Source: Candidatus Poribacteria bacterium
GTDB lineage: Bacteria; Poribacteria; WGA-4E; PCPOR2b
Direction of reading: 5' to 3'
DNA length: 64,000 nt
NCBI GenBank assembly: GCA_022826645.1
Contig: JAJDUM010000075.1
Location: 1-64,000, forward strand
The position numbers were made by a program, and so were the translations under genes. The notes beneath the pieces are model-generated. The model was not told the origin of the DNA. It did not search any database and saw nothing but the letters and a program-made list of their open reading frames with translations. Numbering within the stretch: position 1 is the stretch's first letter; the number at the start of each line of letters is the position of its first letter. Shown here piece by piece: positions 16,380 to 25,394 of the stretch.

Positions 16380-17918
16380 TTACTCCCACTCTATCGTGCT
16401 GGGCGGTTTGGAGCTAATATCGTAAACGACCCGATTGATGCCGCGCACCTCATTGATGATGCGGTTGGAAATGACACCCAGAACGTCGTGTGGAATCTTC
16501 GCCCAATCTGCTGTCATGCCGTCGGTGCTCGTCACAGCACGCAACGCTACAACATTTTCGTAGGTCCGCTCGTCACCCATCACGCCGACACTCTTGACAG
16601 GCAGAAACACGGTCAAGGCTTGCCAGATTTCGTCGTATAGTTCTGCTTTTTCCAGCTCTGCGATGAAGATTTCGTCTGCCTCGCGCAGCATGTCGAGATG
16701 TTCTTGAGTGATTGGACCCAGTATACGGACAGCTAAACCGGGACCGGGGAACGGGTGTCGTCCCAAGACAGATTTTGGGATATCCAACTCTGATCCGACT
16801 GCTCGCACCTCATCTTTGAACAATTCACGAAGTGGTTCAATCAGTTGGAACGGCAAATTCTCAGGGAGTCCGCCGACATTGTGGTGTGTCTTAATCGTTG
16901 CTGATGGTCCCTTGACGGACACACTCTCAATTACGTCAGGGTAGAGTGTGCCTTGCGCTAAGAAATTGATCTGACCAACTTGTGCTAACCCTTCTTTGAA
17001 GACTTCAATGAATTGGTTGCCTATGATTTTGCGTTTCTGTTCTGGGCTTTCAACGCCCGAAAGATATTCGAGAAACCGGTCGGTAGCGTCAACATAATAA
17101 ACATCGATGCCGAGCTCTCGAAAAGTTGACAGTACCTGATCCGCTTCATTTTTTCGTAGCAAGCCGTTATTGACAAAAACGCAAACAAGTGCATCTCCAA
17201 CGGCACGTTTAAGTAGCGTGGCAAGGACTGTCGAATCGACACCTCCGCTTACGGCGCATAACACGCGAGCCCCATCCGTTTCGGCGCGAATTTTCTCCGT
17301 GGCTTCGGTGATGAAGGATTGCATAGTCCATTCGTCACCACATTCACAGACTTCATAGACAAAATTGGCGAGCAGCTGATTGTCGTCTTGCGTGTGGATA
17401 ACCTCTGGGTGGAACTGCAAACCGTAAATATCCCGATCCAGATCTGCTATGGCTGCAATAGGCGAATTGTCGGTATGGGCAACGGGATGGAATCCATCGG
17501 GTAGAACATCGATCCGATCCCCGTGACTCATCCAGACATCCAGCCTCTTCGGCAAGTCCGCAAACAGCGGGATCGGCAAATCTACGGTCAGTTCAGCCGA
17601 ACCGAATTCACGTTCATCGGCAGGGTGCACTTTTCCATCAGCGGAAAGGTGCGCGATGAGCTGCATACCGTAACAGATACCAAGAATCGGTACGCCGAGC
17701 GTTAAAATCCTCGAATCGGTTAGGGGCGCGTCTGGTGCGTAGACGCTTGCAGGACCGCCAGAGAGAATGATGCCTTTCGGCTGTATCGATTCGAGCTCAT
17801 TAAGCGGAATATTATAAGGATGGATTTCACAGTACACCTTGTGTTCGCGCACACGCCGTGCGATTAGCTGTGTATACTGCGACCCGAAATCTAAAACAAC
17901 TATGGTTTCACGTTTCAT
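16380..17918 (-). CDS. guaA: GMP synthase (glutamine-hydrolysing)
   Basis: A 512-residue enzyme that converts XMP, ATP and glutamine to GMP in purine synthesis. The N-terminal class I amidotransferase domain (about 1-185) has the nucleophile Cys in GICYGMQ and the His/Glu pair in LQFHPEV. The ATP-pyrophosphatase domain (about 195-385) carries the P-loop CAVSGGVDSTVLA. The C-terminal dimerisation domain (about 390-512) ends in the family signature KPPSTIEWE. Length matches bacterial GuaA. AGAAGG precedes the ATG at 17918. It is divergent from sodA. Confidence 0.98.
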   Translation of the reverse strand: MKRETIVVLDFGSQYTQLIARRVREHKVYCEIHPYNIPLNELESIQPKGIILSGGPASVYAPDAPLTDSRILTLGVPILGICYGMQLIAHLSADGKVHPADEREFGSAELTVDLPIPLFADLPKRLDVWMSHGDRIDVLPDGFHPVAHTDNSPIAAIADLDRDIYGLQFHPEVIHTQDDNQLLANFVYEVCECGDEWTMQSFITEATEKIRAETDGARVLCAVSGGVDSTVLATLLKRAVGDALVCVFVNNGLLRKNEADQVLSTFRELGIDVYYVDATDRFLEYLSGVESPEQKRKIIGNQFIEVFKEGLAQVGQINFLAQGTLYPDVIESVSVKGPSATIKTHHNVGGLPENLPFQLIEPLRELFKDEVRAVGSELDIPKSVLGRHPFPGPGLAVRILGPITQEHLDMLREADEIFIAELEKAELYDEIWQALTVFLPVKSVGVMGDERTYENVVALRAVTSTDGMTADWAKIPHDVLGVISNRIINEVRGINRVVYDISSKPPSTIEWE

Positions 17919-18006
17919 TGTGACTAACCTTCTGATCTATTAAGTCGTAAATTTATTCTATCACAGAGTTACTAAAACCGTCAATTAAGCATTTATCAAA
18001 AATCGC

Positions 18007-18035
18007 TTGGCTTTAATTGTGCGATATGTTATAAT
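18007..18035 (+). promoter_or_regulatory. Promoter for sodA
   Basis: TTGGCT (18007-18012), a 17-bp spacer and TATAAT (18030-18035), with TG one base upstream of the minus-10 (extended element), lie about 90 bp before the sodA ATG. Confidence 0.75.
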
Positions 18036-18123
18036 TAACCACTACGCACTATATGTCTATTAGTTGGTGTTAGCTTATAACCTACAAACAAAATTAAAGG
18101 AATCTCTAAGGAGGCAAATCCTA

Positions 18124-18738
18124 ATGGCACATACACTACCCGACCTGCCCTATGCTCATAACGCTTTAGAACCGCATATTGACGAGCAAACGATGCAGAT
18201 CCATCACGGGAAACACCATCAGGCTTATATCACGAATCTCAACACCGCCCTTGAAGGACTTGATGATTTAGCAGCCCTATCGGTCGAAGAATTGCTCAGC
18301 AACATCGACCAAGTGCCGGAAGACAAACGGCAAGCTGTGATCAATAATGGTGGCGGACATGCCAACCATTCACTCTTCTGGACTATCATGGGACCCAACG
18401 GTGGTGACACCCCCACACCAGAGGTCGCCGCTGCAATCGAGTCCGCTTGTGGATCACTTGAAGCTGCCAAAGAACAATTTGTGACTGCCGCGACAACCCG
18501 TTTCGGATCCGGTTGGGCATGGGTTGTTGTTGATGAAACTGGCAGTATCCAAATCTACTCGACTGCTAACCAAGATAGCCCCATCATGCAAGGCCATACA
18601 CCGATACTGGGACTTGATGTGTGGGAACACGCCTATTATCTGAACTATCAGAACCTACGTCCCGCTTATATCGAAGCTTGGACAAACGTTATCAATTGGG
18701 AAGAGGTTGCCAGACGTTACGCCGCTGCAAAAGCCTAA
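18124..18738 (+). CDS. sodA: Superoxide dismutase, Mn type
   Basis: A 204-residue cytosolic enzyme dismutating superoxide to peroxide and oxygen. The four metal ligands are visible: His in [11 protein letters not shown] (about 27), His in [12 protein letters not shown] (about 82), and Asp and His in DVWEHAYYL (about 166-170). The TANQDSP segment (Gln before Asp) is the signature of Mn rather than Fe enzymes, and GSGWAWVV is canonical. The start is at 18124 with AAGGAGG 8 bases upstream; upstream in-frame codons are leader. Confidence 0.96.
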   Translation: MAHTLPDLPYAHNALEPHIDEQTMQIHHGKHHQAYITNLNTALEGLDDLAALSVEELLSNIDQVPEDKRQAVINNGGGHANHSLFWTIMGPNGGDTPTPEVAAAIESACGSLEAAKEQFVTAATTRFGSGWAWVVVDETGSIQIYSTANQDSPIMQGHTPILGLDVWEHAYYLNYQNLRPAYIEAWTNVINWEEVARRYAAAKA

Positions 18739-18760
18739 GGCGACGGTTACGGCCGAGTTA

Positions 18761-18792
18761 GCGCACCTTCGCTGAAACATCTGAAGGTGCGC
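18761..18792 (+). terminator. Hairpin downstream of sodA
   Basis: A perfect 10-bp stem, GCGCACCTTC/GAAGGTGCGC, with a 12-base loop begins 23 bp after the sodA stop. No real T-run follows, so it may act as a weak terminator or an mRNA-stabilising end. Confidence 0.6.
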
Positions 18793-18842
18793 TGCATCTC
18801 TAAAATATATAATCGATCTGATTCAAAACTGAATATACAAAA

Positions 18843-19178
18843 GCGATGAAGGGGAGGAGTAAGTCGAGCCGTCTTGACAGAGCGGGAAATCCACCGGCTG
18901 AGAGATTTTCCCAAGTAACCTCGACCGAAGGTCGCCCCGGAGCTGCTAACCTGAAAACGCCCCAGTAGGGTTAGCCGGGTTCATGCACGTTACGCATACC
19001 AATGAGTGCCCTTTTATACACACTGTTTAATCGACACAAGGGAATTGGAGTGGTACCACGGTAAGGACTTTAAGAGGAAGCCCTTCTCGTCTCCAAGTAT
19101 ATCCTCGAAAGTTGTTCCCTGAAATTTTCAATTGGGGAAACTTCTATTGAGGATTGGAACGGGAGGGCTTTTTTATTG
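18843..19178 (+). promoter_or_regulatory. T-box riboswitch leader of the ilv operon
   Basis: This 5' leader has the marks of a tRNA-sensing T-box. Near the start is a purine-rich GATGAAGGGGAGGAGTAAG (stem I base and K-turn region). Next is a stem I loop with GGCTGAGAGA. The near-canonical antiterminator bulge TGGAGTGGTACCACG is at 19046-19060. An intrinsic terminator follows, with AAGCCCTTCTCGT pairing to ACGGGAGGGCTT and then six T (19079-19174). Uncharged tRNA would stabilise the antiterminator and switch on ilvBNC. The specifier codon, expected to be for Ile, Leu or Val, I could not place with confidence. A TATAAT at 18808-18813 may be the promoter minus-10. Confidence 0.9.
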
Positions 19179-19369
19179 GACATATTTGCAATAGAAACCG
19201 TTAGGATTGATGACGAGGCTTCCTTGGTGAATTAGACACAAGTTCTGACCTCACCGGTGCAGAATCAAAGAAGCCTGTGACTGTTTAAGTTTCATTCAAG
19301 GATTTGAACGGGTTTTATCCTGAGAAGCTACCAATCCTTGAATCCTTACTAAATTTGAAGGAGAGTGTT

Positions 19370-21046
19370 ATGGAACTATCAGGAGCAAACATACTGATTG
19401 AAAGTCTCAAACAAGAGGGTGTGGAGTATATTTTCGGTGTCAATGGTGGCGCAGCAATGCCAATCTTTGATGCACTCTACGAACACCCTGATGTCAAGTT
19501 AATCATGATGCGGCACGAACAAGGTGCCTCACATGCCGCCGATGGATACGCTCGGGCAACAGGCAAGGTTGGTGTTACGCTGGCTACTTCGGGTCCCGGT
19601 GCAACAAACTTAGTGACCGGCATCGCAACCGCCTATATGGATTCAATTCCGATGGTGGCGATCACTGGACAGGTTTTTACCCACCTGATGGGGAACGATG
19701 CCTTCCAGGAATGTGACGTGATAGGTGTGACTCGCCCGGTCTGCAAGCATAGTTACTTAATTAAAAGCGGTGATGAGGTCGCTGAAGTCATAGCAGAAGC
19801 GTTCCATATTGCTAGTACAGGTAGACCTGGTCCCGTCGTCGTCGATTTCGCCAAGGATGCACAGATCCACGAATCGTTGTTCCGCTATCCAGAGAAGATC
19901 AATATCCGCAGCTACAAGCCGAAGGTGGATGGGCACCCTCGCCAGATCGCGAAAGCCGTTGAGTTGATTCACAACGCCGAACGACCGATGATTTATGCAG
20001 GTGGCGGTGTGCCGCTCGCTAACGCGTCTGAGGAGTTGCGTGAGCTGGCAATCAAAACGGGCATTCCGACCACCGTTACACTGATGGGCTTGGGCGCATT
20101 TCCTGAAACCCATCCGCTGGCAATGGAGATGCCCGGTATGCACGGCTCCTGCTGTGCCAACTACGCATTTACCGATTCTGATCTGGTCATTGCGGTCGGT
20201 GCCCGGTTCGATGACCGCGTTACGGGGGACTTGGCAAAATTCGCGCCGAACGCAAAGAAAATCCATATTGACATTGATGCTTCTTGTATCGGCAAGAACG
20301 TCCCGATTGATGTGCCGATTGTAGGTGATGCCAAGCGCGTATTGGCAGAAATGAACAAACTGGTGCATCGTGTGGACATCGAACCTTGGATGCGCCAAAT
20401 TGATGAATGGAAAGAGCAGTATCCCTTTGAGTACCAACAAAACGGTGATAATATCATGCCGCAGTATGTAATAGAGCAGATATATGACCTTTATTCCGAC
20501 GCAATCGTCGTTGGCGATGTTGGACAGCATCAGATGTGGGCGGCACAATATTTCAAATTCACCGAACCGCGTCAATGGTTAAACTCCGGCGGACTCGGCA
20601 CCATGGGATTCAGTTTGCCCGCAGCGATTGGAGCGCAGCTCGGTTGTCCTGACAAAACCGTTGTCAACATTAATGGGGATGGCTCCTATATCATGACGAT
20701 ACAAGAACTTGTTCCTGCCATCACGATGAAGCTCCCGCTCAAGATCTTCATCATTAATAACATGTATCTTGGTATGGTTCGACAGTGGCAGGAACTCTTC
20801 CATCAGAAACGGTACGCCGCCGTTGATTATCATGATAACCCGGACTTTGCACTACTTGCTGAGGCTTTTGGGGCAACAGGAATCCGTGTTGAGCGAATTG
20901 AGGATGTCCGTCCGGCGTTGGAGAAGGCAAAAGGCATTACCGATGGTCCCGTTGTTATTGATTTTATCGTCGATGAAGAGGAAAACGTGTTCCCAATGGT
21001 TCCAGCAGGTGCAGGACTTGGCGATGTTATACGAGGTTTAGCATAA
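19370..21046 (+). CDS. ilvB: Acetolactate synthase, large (catalytic) subunit
   Basis: A 558-residue TPP-dependent enzyme for the first common step of valine, leucine and isoleucine synthesis. The N-terminal pyrimidine-binding domain holds the catalytic Glu in MRHEQGASHAADGYAR. The central FAD/DHAP-synthase-like domain lies at about 190-330. The C-terminal TPP domain has the GDGSY...IINN motif (about 440-470) and the herbicide-loop region MVRQWQELF. The start ATG 19370 has GAAGGAGA at the right distance. It lies 192 bp past the T-box terminator stem and overlaps ilvN by one base (TAATG). Confidence 0.97.
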   Translation: MELSGANILIESLKQEGVEYIFGVNGGAAMPIFDALYEHPDVKLIMMRHEQGASHAADGYARATGKVGVTLATSGPGATNLVTGIATAYMDSIPMVAITGQVFTHLMGNDAFQECDVIGVTRPVCKHSYLIKSGDEVAEVIAEAFHIASTGRPGPVVVDFAKDAQIHESLFRYPEKINIRSYKPKVDGHPRQIAKAVELIHNAERPMIYAGGGVPLANASEELRELAIKTGIPTTVTLMGLGAFPETHPLAMEMPGMHGSCCANYAFTDSDLVIAVGARFDDRVTGDLAKFAPNAKKIHIDIDASCIGKNVPIDVPIVGDAKRVLAEMNKLVHRVDIEPWMRQIDEWKEQYPFEYQQNGDNIMPQYVIEQIYDLYSDAIVVGDVGQHQMWAAQYFKFTEPRQWLNSGGLGTMGFSLPAAIGAQLGCPDKTVVNINGDGSYIMTIQELVPAITMKLPLKIFIINNMYLGMVRQWQELFHQKRYAAVDYHDNPDFALLAEAFGATGIRVERIEDVRPALEKAKGITDGPVVIDFIVDEEENVFPMVPAGAGLGDVIRGLA

Positions 21047-21540
21047 TGACTGAAGAACGACACATCTTTTCCGTACTTGTTGAAAACCGATTCGGAGTCC
21101 TCGCACGAATTGCAGGACTGTTCAGTGGACGTGGATTTAACATTGACAGCCTCAATGTTGCAGAGACAGACGATCCGGCTGTTTCGCACATGACAATCGT
21201 CACACATGGCGATACGCAGATCATTGAGCAGATTTATAAGCATCTGAACAAGTTGATTGATGTCATCAAGGTGACAGATCTCACTGTCGAAAATCATGTC
21301 GAGCGGGAGATTATACTGATTAAAGTCTATGCCGAGCCGCAGCGACGCGGGGAAATTCTCCAGATTATGGAGATTTTTCGCGCCCATACGATTGATGTCA
21401 GTCCCGACTCTCTGATTATTGAAGTGACCGGTGACGAAGGGAAGCTGAAGGCGGTTGTTGATTTGCTACGTCCCTACGGAATTCAAGAACTTGTCCGCAC
21501 CGGCAAAATTGCAATCATGCGCGGTGCCGCAAAGCAATGA
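21046..21540 (+). CDS. ilvN: Acetolactate synthase, small (regulatory) subunit
   Basis: A 164-residue regulatory subunit that stimulates IlvB and confers valine feedback inhibition. The N-terminal ACT domain (about 4-75, [20 protein letters not shown]) has the usual GVLxRI...GFNIxSL pattern. The C-terminal domain (about 80-160) ends TGKIAIMRG. The ATG overlaps the ilvB stop, so translation is coupled. This IlvH-length form is commonly called ilvN or ilvH. Confidence 0.95.
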   Translation: MTEERHIFSVLVENRFGVLARIAGLFSGRGFNIDSLNVAETDDPAVSHMTIVTHGDTQIIEQIYKHLNKLIDVIKVTDLTVENHVEREIILIKVYAEPQRRGEILQIMEIFRAHTIDVSPDSLIIEVTGDEGKLKAVVDLLRPYGIQELVRTGKIAIMRGAAKQ

Positions 21541-21574
21541 AACTATTTTCATGTTTCACATAGAAGGAGTATTC

Positions 21575-22567
21575 ATGGCAACGATTTATTACGATAGCGA
21601 TTCAGATTTTGATGTACTCAAAGAGCGAACGGTTGCTGTTATTGGCTATGGCAGTCAAGGGCGCGCCCAAGCATTGAATCTGAAGGACAGCGGCGCAAAC
21701 GTTGTTCTTGGGCTGCGCCCCGGCAGCCGTTCTCAACCGGCGGCAGAATCGGAAGGATTGACGGTAAAAAGTATCGACGAAGCTGCTGCTGAAGCGGATG
21801 TCGTTCAGATTCTGATTCCGGATGAACAACACGGGGCGGTGTATCGGAATCATATTGAACCGAATCTGGAAGCTGGCAACATGGTGATGGTTTCGCACGG
21901 TTTTAGCATCCATTTTGGTCAAATCGTTCCGGGAGATGGTATTGACGTGGCGATGATCGCACCCAAGGGGCCGGGGCTGCTCGTGCGAGAGGTTTTTGAG
22001 GAAGGCGGCGGTGTGCCGTGTCTCATTGCTATCCAGCAGGATGTAACAGGACATGCCAGAGACGTTGCACTTGCTTATGCCAAGGGGATCGGCGGTACGC
22101 GGGCTGGCGTCATTGAGACTACTTTTCGGGAAGAGACAGAAACAGATCTCTTTGGCGAACAAGCTGTGCTTTGCGGTGGGACTACCGCGCTCATCAAAGC
22201 TGCTTTTGATACCCTCGTTGAGGCTGGGTACCAACCTGAGATGGCGTTCTTTGAGTGCTTGCATGAGTTGAAACTGATTGTAGACCTAATCTACACAGGC
22301 GGACTCAGCAAGATGCGCAACGACGTTAGTAACACGGCGGAATTCGGCGATCTTACCCGCGGTCCTCGCGTCATTGATGAAGGTGTCCGAGAACGGATGC
22401 AAACAATTCTTAAAGAGGTACAGAACGGCGAATTTGCGCGGGAATGGGTACTGGAAAATCAAGCGAATCAACCCGTGCTGCAAGCACTGCGTCGTCGAGA
22501 ATCAGAGCTGCAGATCGAAAAGGTAGGGCAAGATCTACGGAGCATGATGAGTTGGCTTGATGAGTAA
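21575..22567 (+). CDS. ilvC: Ketol-acid reductoisomerase, class I
   Basis: A 330-residue enzyme converting acetolactate or acetohydroxybutyrate to dihydroxy acids with NAD(P)H. The Rossmann motif is [13 protein letters not shown] (about residues 23-35). The loop GLRPGSRSQ carries Arg/Ser phosphate contacts suggesting NADPH. The KARI C-terminal domain shows [11 protein letters not shown], the metal-binding [15 protein letters not shown] and [18 protein letters not shown]. Class I length. ATG 21575 follows AAGGAG. Last gene of the T-box operon; an intrinsic terminator follows at 22599. Confidence 0.98.
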   Translation: MATIYYDSDSDFDVLKERTVAVIGYGSQGRAQALNLKDSGANVVLGLRPGSRSQPAAESEGLTVKSIDEAAAEADVVQILIPDEQHGAVYRNHIEPNLEAGNMVMVSHGFSIHFGQIVPGDGIDVAMIAPKGPGLLVREVFEEGGGVPCLIAIQQDVTGHARDVALAYAKGIGGTRAGVIETTFREETETDLFGEQAVLCGGTTALIKAAFDTLVEAGYQPEMAFFECLHELKLIVDLIYTGGLSKMRNDVSNTAEFGDLTRGPRVIDEGVRERMQTILKEVQNGEFAREWVLENQANQPVLQALRRRESELQIEKVGQDLRSMMSWLDE

Positions 22568-22598
22568 CAGTTCCATCGTAAAATAGCATATCCCTATT

Positions 22599-22646
22599 AA
22601 AATCGTCACTTCGATTGCAATCACACTATCGAGGTGACGATTTTTT
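22599..22646 (+). terminator. Intrinsic terminator of the ilv operon
   Basis: AAAATCGTCACTTCGA pairs with TCGAGGTGACGATTTT, followed by a run of T, 32 bp after the ilvC stop. Strong stem with U-tract. Confidence 0.92.
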
Positions 22647-22677
22647 GTTTCGGTCTTGGAAAGGGCGTTTTTTCTTT

Positions 22678-23934
22678 ATGGATAGAGTTGAGAACGAGGT
22701 CGAGCAGCATGAAAAACGCAATCTTATCGTATTTGCGGCTAACCAGATCTTTATGCGGCTCGGTTGGATTTTCAAGACTGAATCGGTAGTAATGCCGGGA
22801 TTTTTAGATGTCTATACCTTATCGGGTTTTATCCGAGGACTCCTGCCTCTTATCTCTCGGATTGGGCAGAGCATTCCTCAGATTCTTATCGCACACCGCG
22901 TAGCAAAAATGCCAAGAAAGCGGATTGTGTTTATACTTTCCGCTTTCGGTATCACCATTCCTTGGCTAGTATTGGCGTTAACCCTTGAATTTGGAAGTTG
23001 GTCAAACAACGCAGTCGTAGTGATTTTCCTGACACTGTACGGCTTGCATTGGCTGACCTATGGCAGCAATGTCCTAGCGCACGGCACACTACAGGGAAAA
23101 CTGATCCGTCCTAGAAGACGGGGGCGTCTATTGGCTTATGCCAGCCTCATCGGTTGTACACTTGCAATTATTATTGTCTGGCTGGTGATGCCACATTGGG
23201 TTCGCGGTGACACTGCCAATTATGCTTGGATCTTTGGGATGACGGGGATGTTCTTTGGTTTTGCTGCGTGCTCCAGTCTGTTTTTCCGTGAGCCTCCTGA
23301 TGACCATTCCACGCAAACCGTGCCTTTTCTTAAGTATCTCAGTTCCGGCCTGATGCTGCTGCGGTATGACCGGAATTTTCGTATATTTGCGATTGTCCTG
23401 ATGTTGTTCTACACAGGTTGGCCCATTTTTCCACACTATACCGTTTTTGGAAAACGAACATTAGGATTAGTGTCGAGAAACTTTGTAACACTATTGATTG
23501 CACAGAACACGGTCAGTGGACTCGGTGCTCTGGTGATGGGGAATATCGCAGATCGGCACGGCAATCGAATTGTGATGCGTGTGCTAATCTTTGTTGCCGC
23601 ATGTGTGCCGCTGCTAGCGGTTGGTTTGAGCCGCTTGCCGATGGGAGCAAGCTGGTACTGGCTTGTGTATGCTTGCTTAGGATTTACTCCGGTATCGGGT
23701 CGTATTCTTACAAACTATACCCTTGAAATTTCTCCGCAAGCCAAACACCCACAATATTTAGGATTGCTAAGTGTTCTTCAAACAGTACCGTTGCTGGGAT
23801 CGCCGATGGTTGGTTTGTTGATTGATCGATTCTCTTTTGAATCCGTGTTTATCACTTGCTCGATCTTGGTCTTCTGTAGTGTCTTGCTGACCTTCCGACT
23901 CATTGAACCTCGATCGGAAAACGTGGGGAGATAA
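22678..23934 (+). CDS. Major facilitator superfamily transporter
   Basis: A 418-residue integral inner-membrane protein with about 12 predicted helices, no signal peptide and a short acidic N-terminus (MDRVENEVEQHEKRN). The MFS loop signature between TM8 and TM9 appears as MGNIADRHGNRIVMR. The substrate is unknown; the family includes drug exporters and solute porters. The ATG at 22678 is downstream of the ilv terminator; earlier in-frame codons fall inside that hairpin. The ribosome site is weak (GGAAAGGG about 15 bases upstream). Confidence 0.85.
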   Translation: MDRVENEVEQHEKRNLIVFAANQIFMRLGWIFKTESVVMPGFLDVYTLSGFIRGLLPLISRIGQSIPQILIAHRVAKMPRKRIVFILSAFGITIPWLVLALTLEFGSWSNNAVVVIFLTLYGLHWLTYGSNVLAHGTLQGKLIRPRRRGRLLAYASLIGCTLAIIIVWLVMPHWVRGDTANYAWIFGMTGMFFGFAACSSLFFREPPDDHSTQTVPFLKYLSSGLMLLRYDRNFRIFAIVLMLFYTGWPIFPHYTVFGKRTLGLVSRNFVTLLIAQNTVSGLGALVMGNIADRHGNRIVMRVLIFVAACVPLLAVGLSRLPMGASWYWLVYACLGFTPVSGRILTNYTLEISPQAKHPQYLGLLSVLQTVPLLGSPMVGLLIDRFSFESVFITCSILVFCSVLLTFRLIEPRSENVGR

Positions 23935-23972
23935 AGATGTAGAACAACTATCGTTTGAACAGGAGTATAATT

Positions 23973-24731
23973 ATGCCTAACGAATTAATGACTACCTTTG
24001 AAAAACTCTGGGTTGCCCTTCGCGCTGCGTGGTGCGACAATCACGACCTCAACGGCGCATTGGCTTTCACCCATGACCGCGGAGCGATGGACTTCTTTCA
24101 TCGCGTTGTACAGGTGAACGTAGACGACGCTCAAGTAGACAGGTTGATCGACGATGCAATTCGCCTGTTTCAAGAAAAAAAATACGACTGCATGTTCACC
24201 CTTTCGCCATTAGATCGTCCTGTTGACCTTGGTGAGCGGCTGGAGAAGCGCGGTTTCACAGAAGGTATGTTGGCGTCAGCGATGGTTTATGACCCACCCG
24301 CTGCGCCACCGTCTCCCCAAACTGTCGCGGAAATCAATATCTCGCCCGATGATGAATATGATCTGTGGGCGGATGTCATGTGTCGCGGATTCGGTCATGA
24401 CCAGACGATGGGAGAGATAGGGCGCGATGTGCTGATTGTGCCTGAGGTGCGCCGCTATCTTGCACATGTGGACGGTGCACCGGCGGCCACAACGCTGATC
24501 TACTCACAATTCGGCATGGGTTACATCGACCATGTTGCGACGCTATCAGACCATCGTCGCAAAGGGATTGCCTCCGCCATGATTGCGCGAGCGGTTGCGG
24601 ATTCACAGGCGATGGGTAACCGCTGGACAACGTTGGAGACGACAACGGGTAGCAACGCCGAGCGGGTATACCAACGACAGGGATTCCGCATTGCTTATCA
24701 TCGACGGCGCTACATCATGCCTCATGGGTAG
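23973..24731 (+). CDS. GNAT family N-acetyltransferase
   Basis: A 252-residue protein. The N-terminal half (about 1-110) is helical and lacks a recognisable motif. The C-terminal half is a GNAT fold with the acetyl-CoA pyrophosphate loop DHRRKGIASAMIARAV (Q/RxxGxG/A variant, about 190-205) and the final strand motif NAERVYQRQGFRIAYHRR. It would transfer an acetyl group to an amine of an unknown substrate. The start ATG 23973 has AGGAG upstream; a TTG at 23955 is less likely. Confidence 0.85.
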   Translation: MPNELMTTFEKLWVALRAAWCDNHDLNGALAFTHDRGAMDFFHRVVQVNVDDAQVDRLIDDAIRLFQEKKYDCMFTLSPLDRPVDLGERLEKRGFTEGMLASAMVYDPPAAPPSPQTVAEINISPDDEYDLWADVMCRGFGHDQTMGEIGRDVLIVPEVRRYLAHVDGAPAATTLIYSQFGMGYIDHVATLSDHRRKGIASAMIARAVADSQAMGNRWTTLETTTGSNAERVYQRQGFRIAYHRRRYIMPHG

Positions 24732-24835
24732 GAGTAATATTGGATCAGCAACGAAAATAAGGAGTTGATTAAGAGCCATTTCGACACAATTAGCACGAAA
24801 TTGAAGAAATTTATGGCGAAGTGGGAGGTCAATAC

Positions 24836-25093
24836 ATGAATAAGTATAGTGGTAGTAACTTTGATGATTTTCTCGCCGAGGAGGGTATCCTTGAAGAAGT
24901 ATCAGAAGGGGCACAAAAACGGTTACTAGCTATGCAAATCGAGGAGGATATGAACGCCACGAACCAAAAAGCAGAAGGATTAAACCCTGATCCTGTGGGA
25001 TTGAATCATTATCTGTTTGATCCGGATAATCCTTCCATTACCGTGGAATTTTTAAATAGCCTCACCCGTACTATGGCTTACGAATCGACCTAA
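24836..25093 (+). CDS. HigA-like antitoxin fragment or solo antitoxin
   Basis: An 85-residue protein. The start MNKYSGSNFDDFLAEEGILEEV and the QIEEDM segment match the N-terminus of HigA/XRE-type antitoxins, and LFDPDNPSITVEFLN matches the region after their helix-turn-helix. The HTH itself (about residues 42-58) is short and lacks the usual AxxMxxSRxxL pattern, as if several residues were lost. No toxin gene lies next to it. GGGAGG precedes the ATG. It is either a decayed relic or a diverged solo regulator. Confidence 0.65.
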   Translation: MNKYSGSNFDDFLAEEGILEEVSEGAQKRLLAMQIEEDMNATNQKAEGLNPDPVGLNHYLFDPDNPSITVEFLNSLTRTMAYEST

Positions 25094-25394
25094 ACTGCTG
25101 TTACGGTTGATGGCTAGCTTGGGAGGAGAGATTGTCTTATAATCAGCCCAACCAAAAGGATAAGGTTCATGTTAAGAATTAGTGCAACAGCTACTGAATC
25201 TTCGTAGGGGTTGGGTCCCCCAACCCTTACTGCCCCGATAAATCCCCGATGAATCGGGACAGGCGGGATGTGCCACGGGCGGGGTTCCCCCGCCCCTACG
25301 ATTTCGATTCGCGTTTTGCACTTTCTTTTTACATGAGCCAACTTCTTTAATGAGATGAAACTCTGTTCGTTTCGACAGAAAAGGAGCTCACAAC
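25094..25394. other. Intergenic region carrying a palindromic repeat
   Basis: No gene is visible. The space is dominated by the element at 25202-25301; the rest is AT-richer and ends in the ribosome site AAGGAG of the next gene. Confidence 0.55.
25202..25301. repeat. 100-bp MITE-like palindromic element
   Basis: The outer 9-bp arms TCGTAGGGG (25202-25210) and CCCCTACGA (25293-25301) are perfect. Inside are two strong hairpins (GGGTTGGG/CCCAACCC and GGGCGGGG/CCCCGCCC) and a core of CCCCGATAAATCCCCGATGAATCGGGA type, related to the palindromes at 1182-1295. Non-coding. Confidence 0.75.

Noticed and set aside
19757-20575. Long open frame (272 codons) on the minus strand inside ilvB
   Set aside because: It is antisense to a clearly conserved enzyme, has no ribosome site or family resemblance, and its residue make-up is that of a reverse-frame shadow.
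23955-23972. Upstream TTG start for the GNAT gene
   Set aside because: The AGGAG ribosome site lies inside this segment and points to the ATG at 23973.
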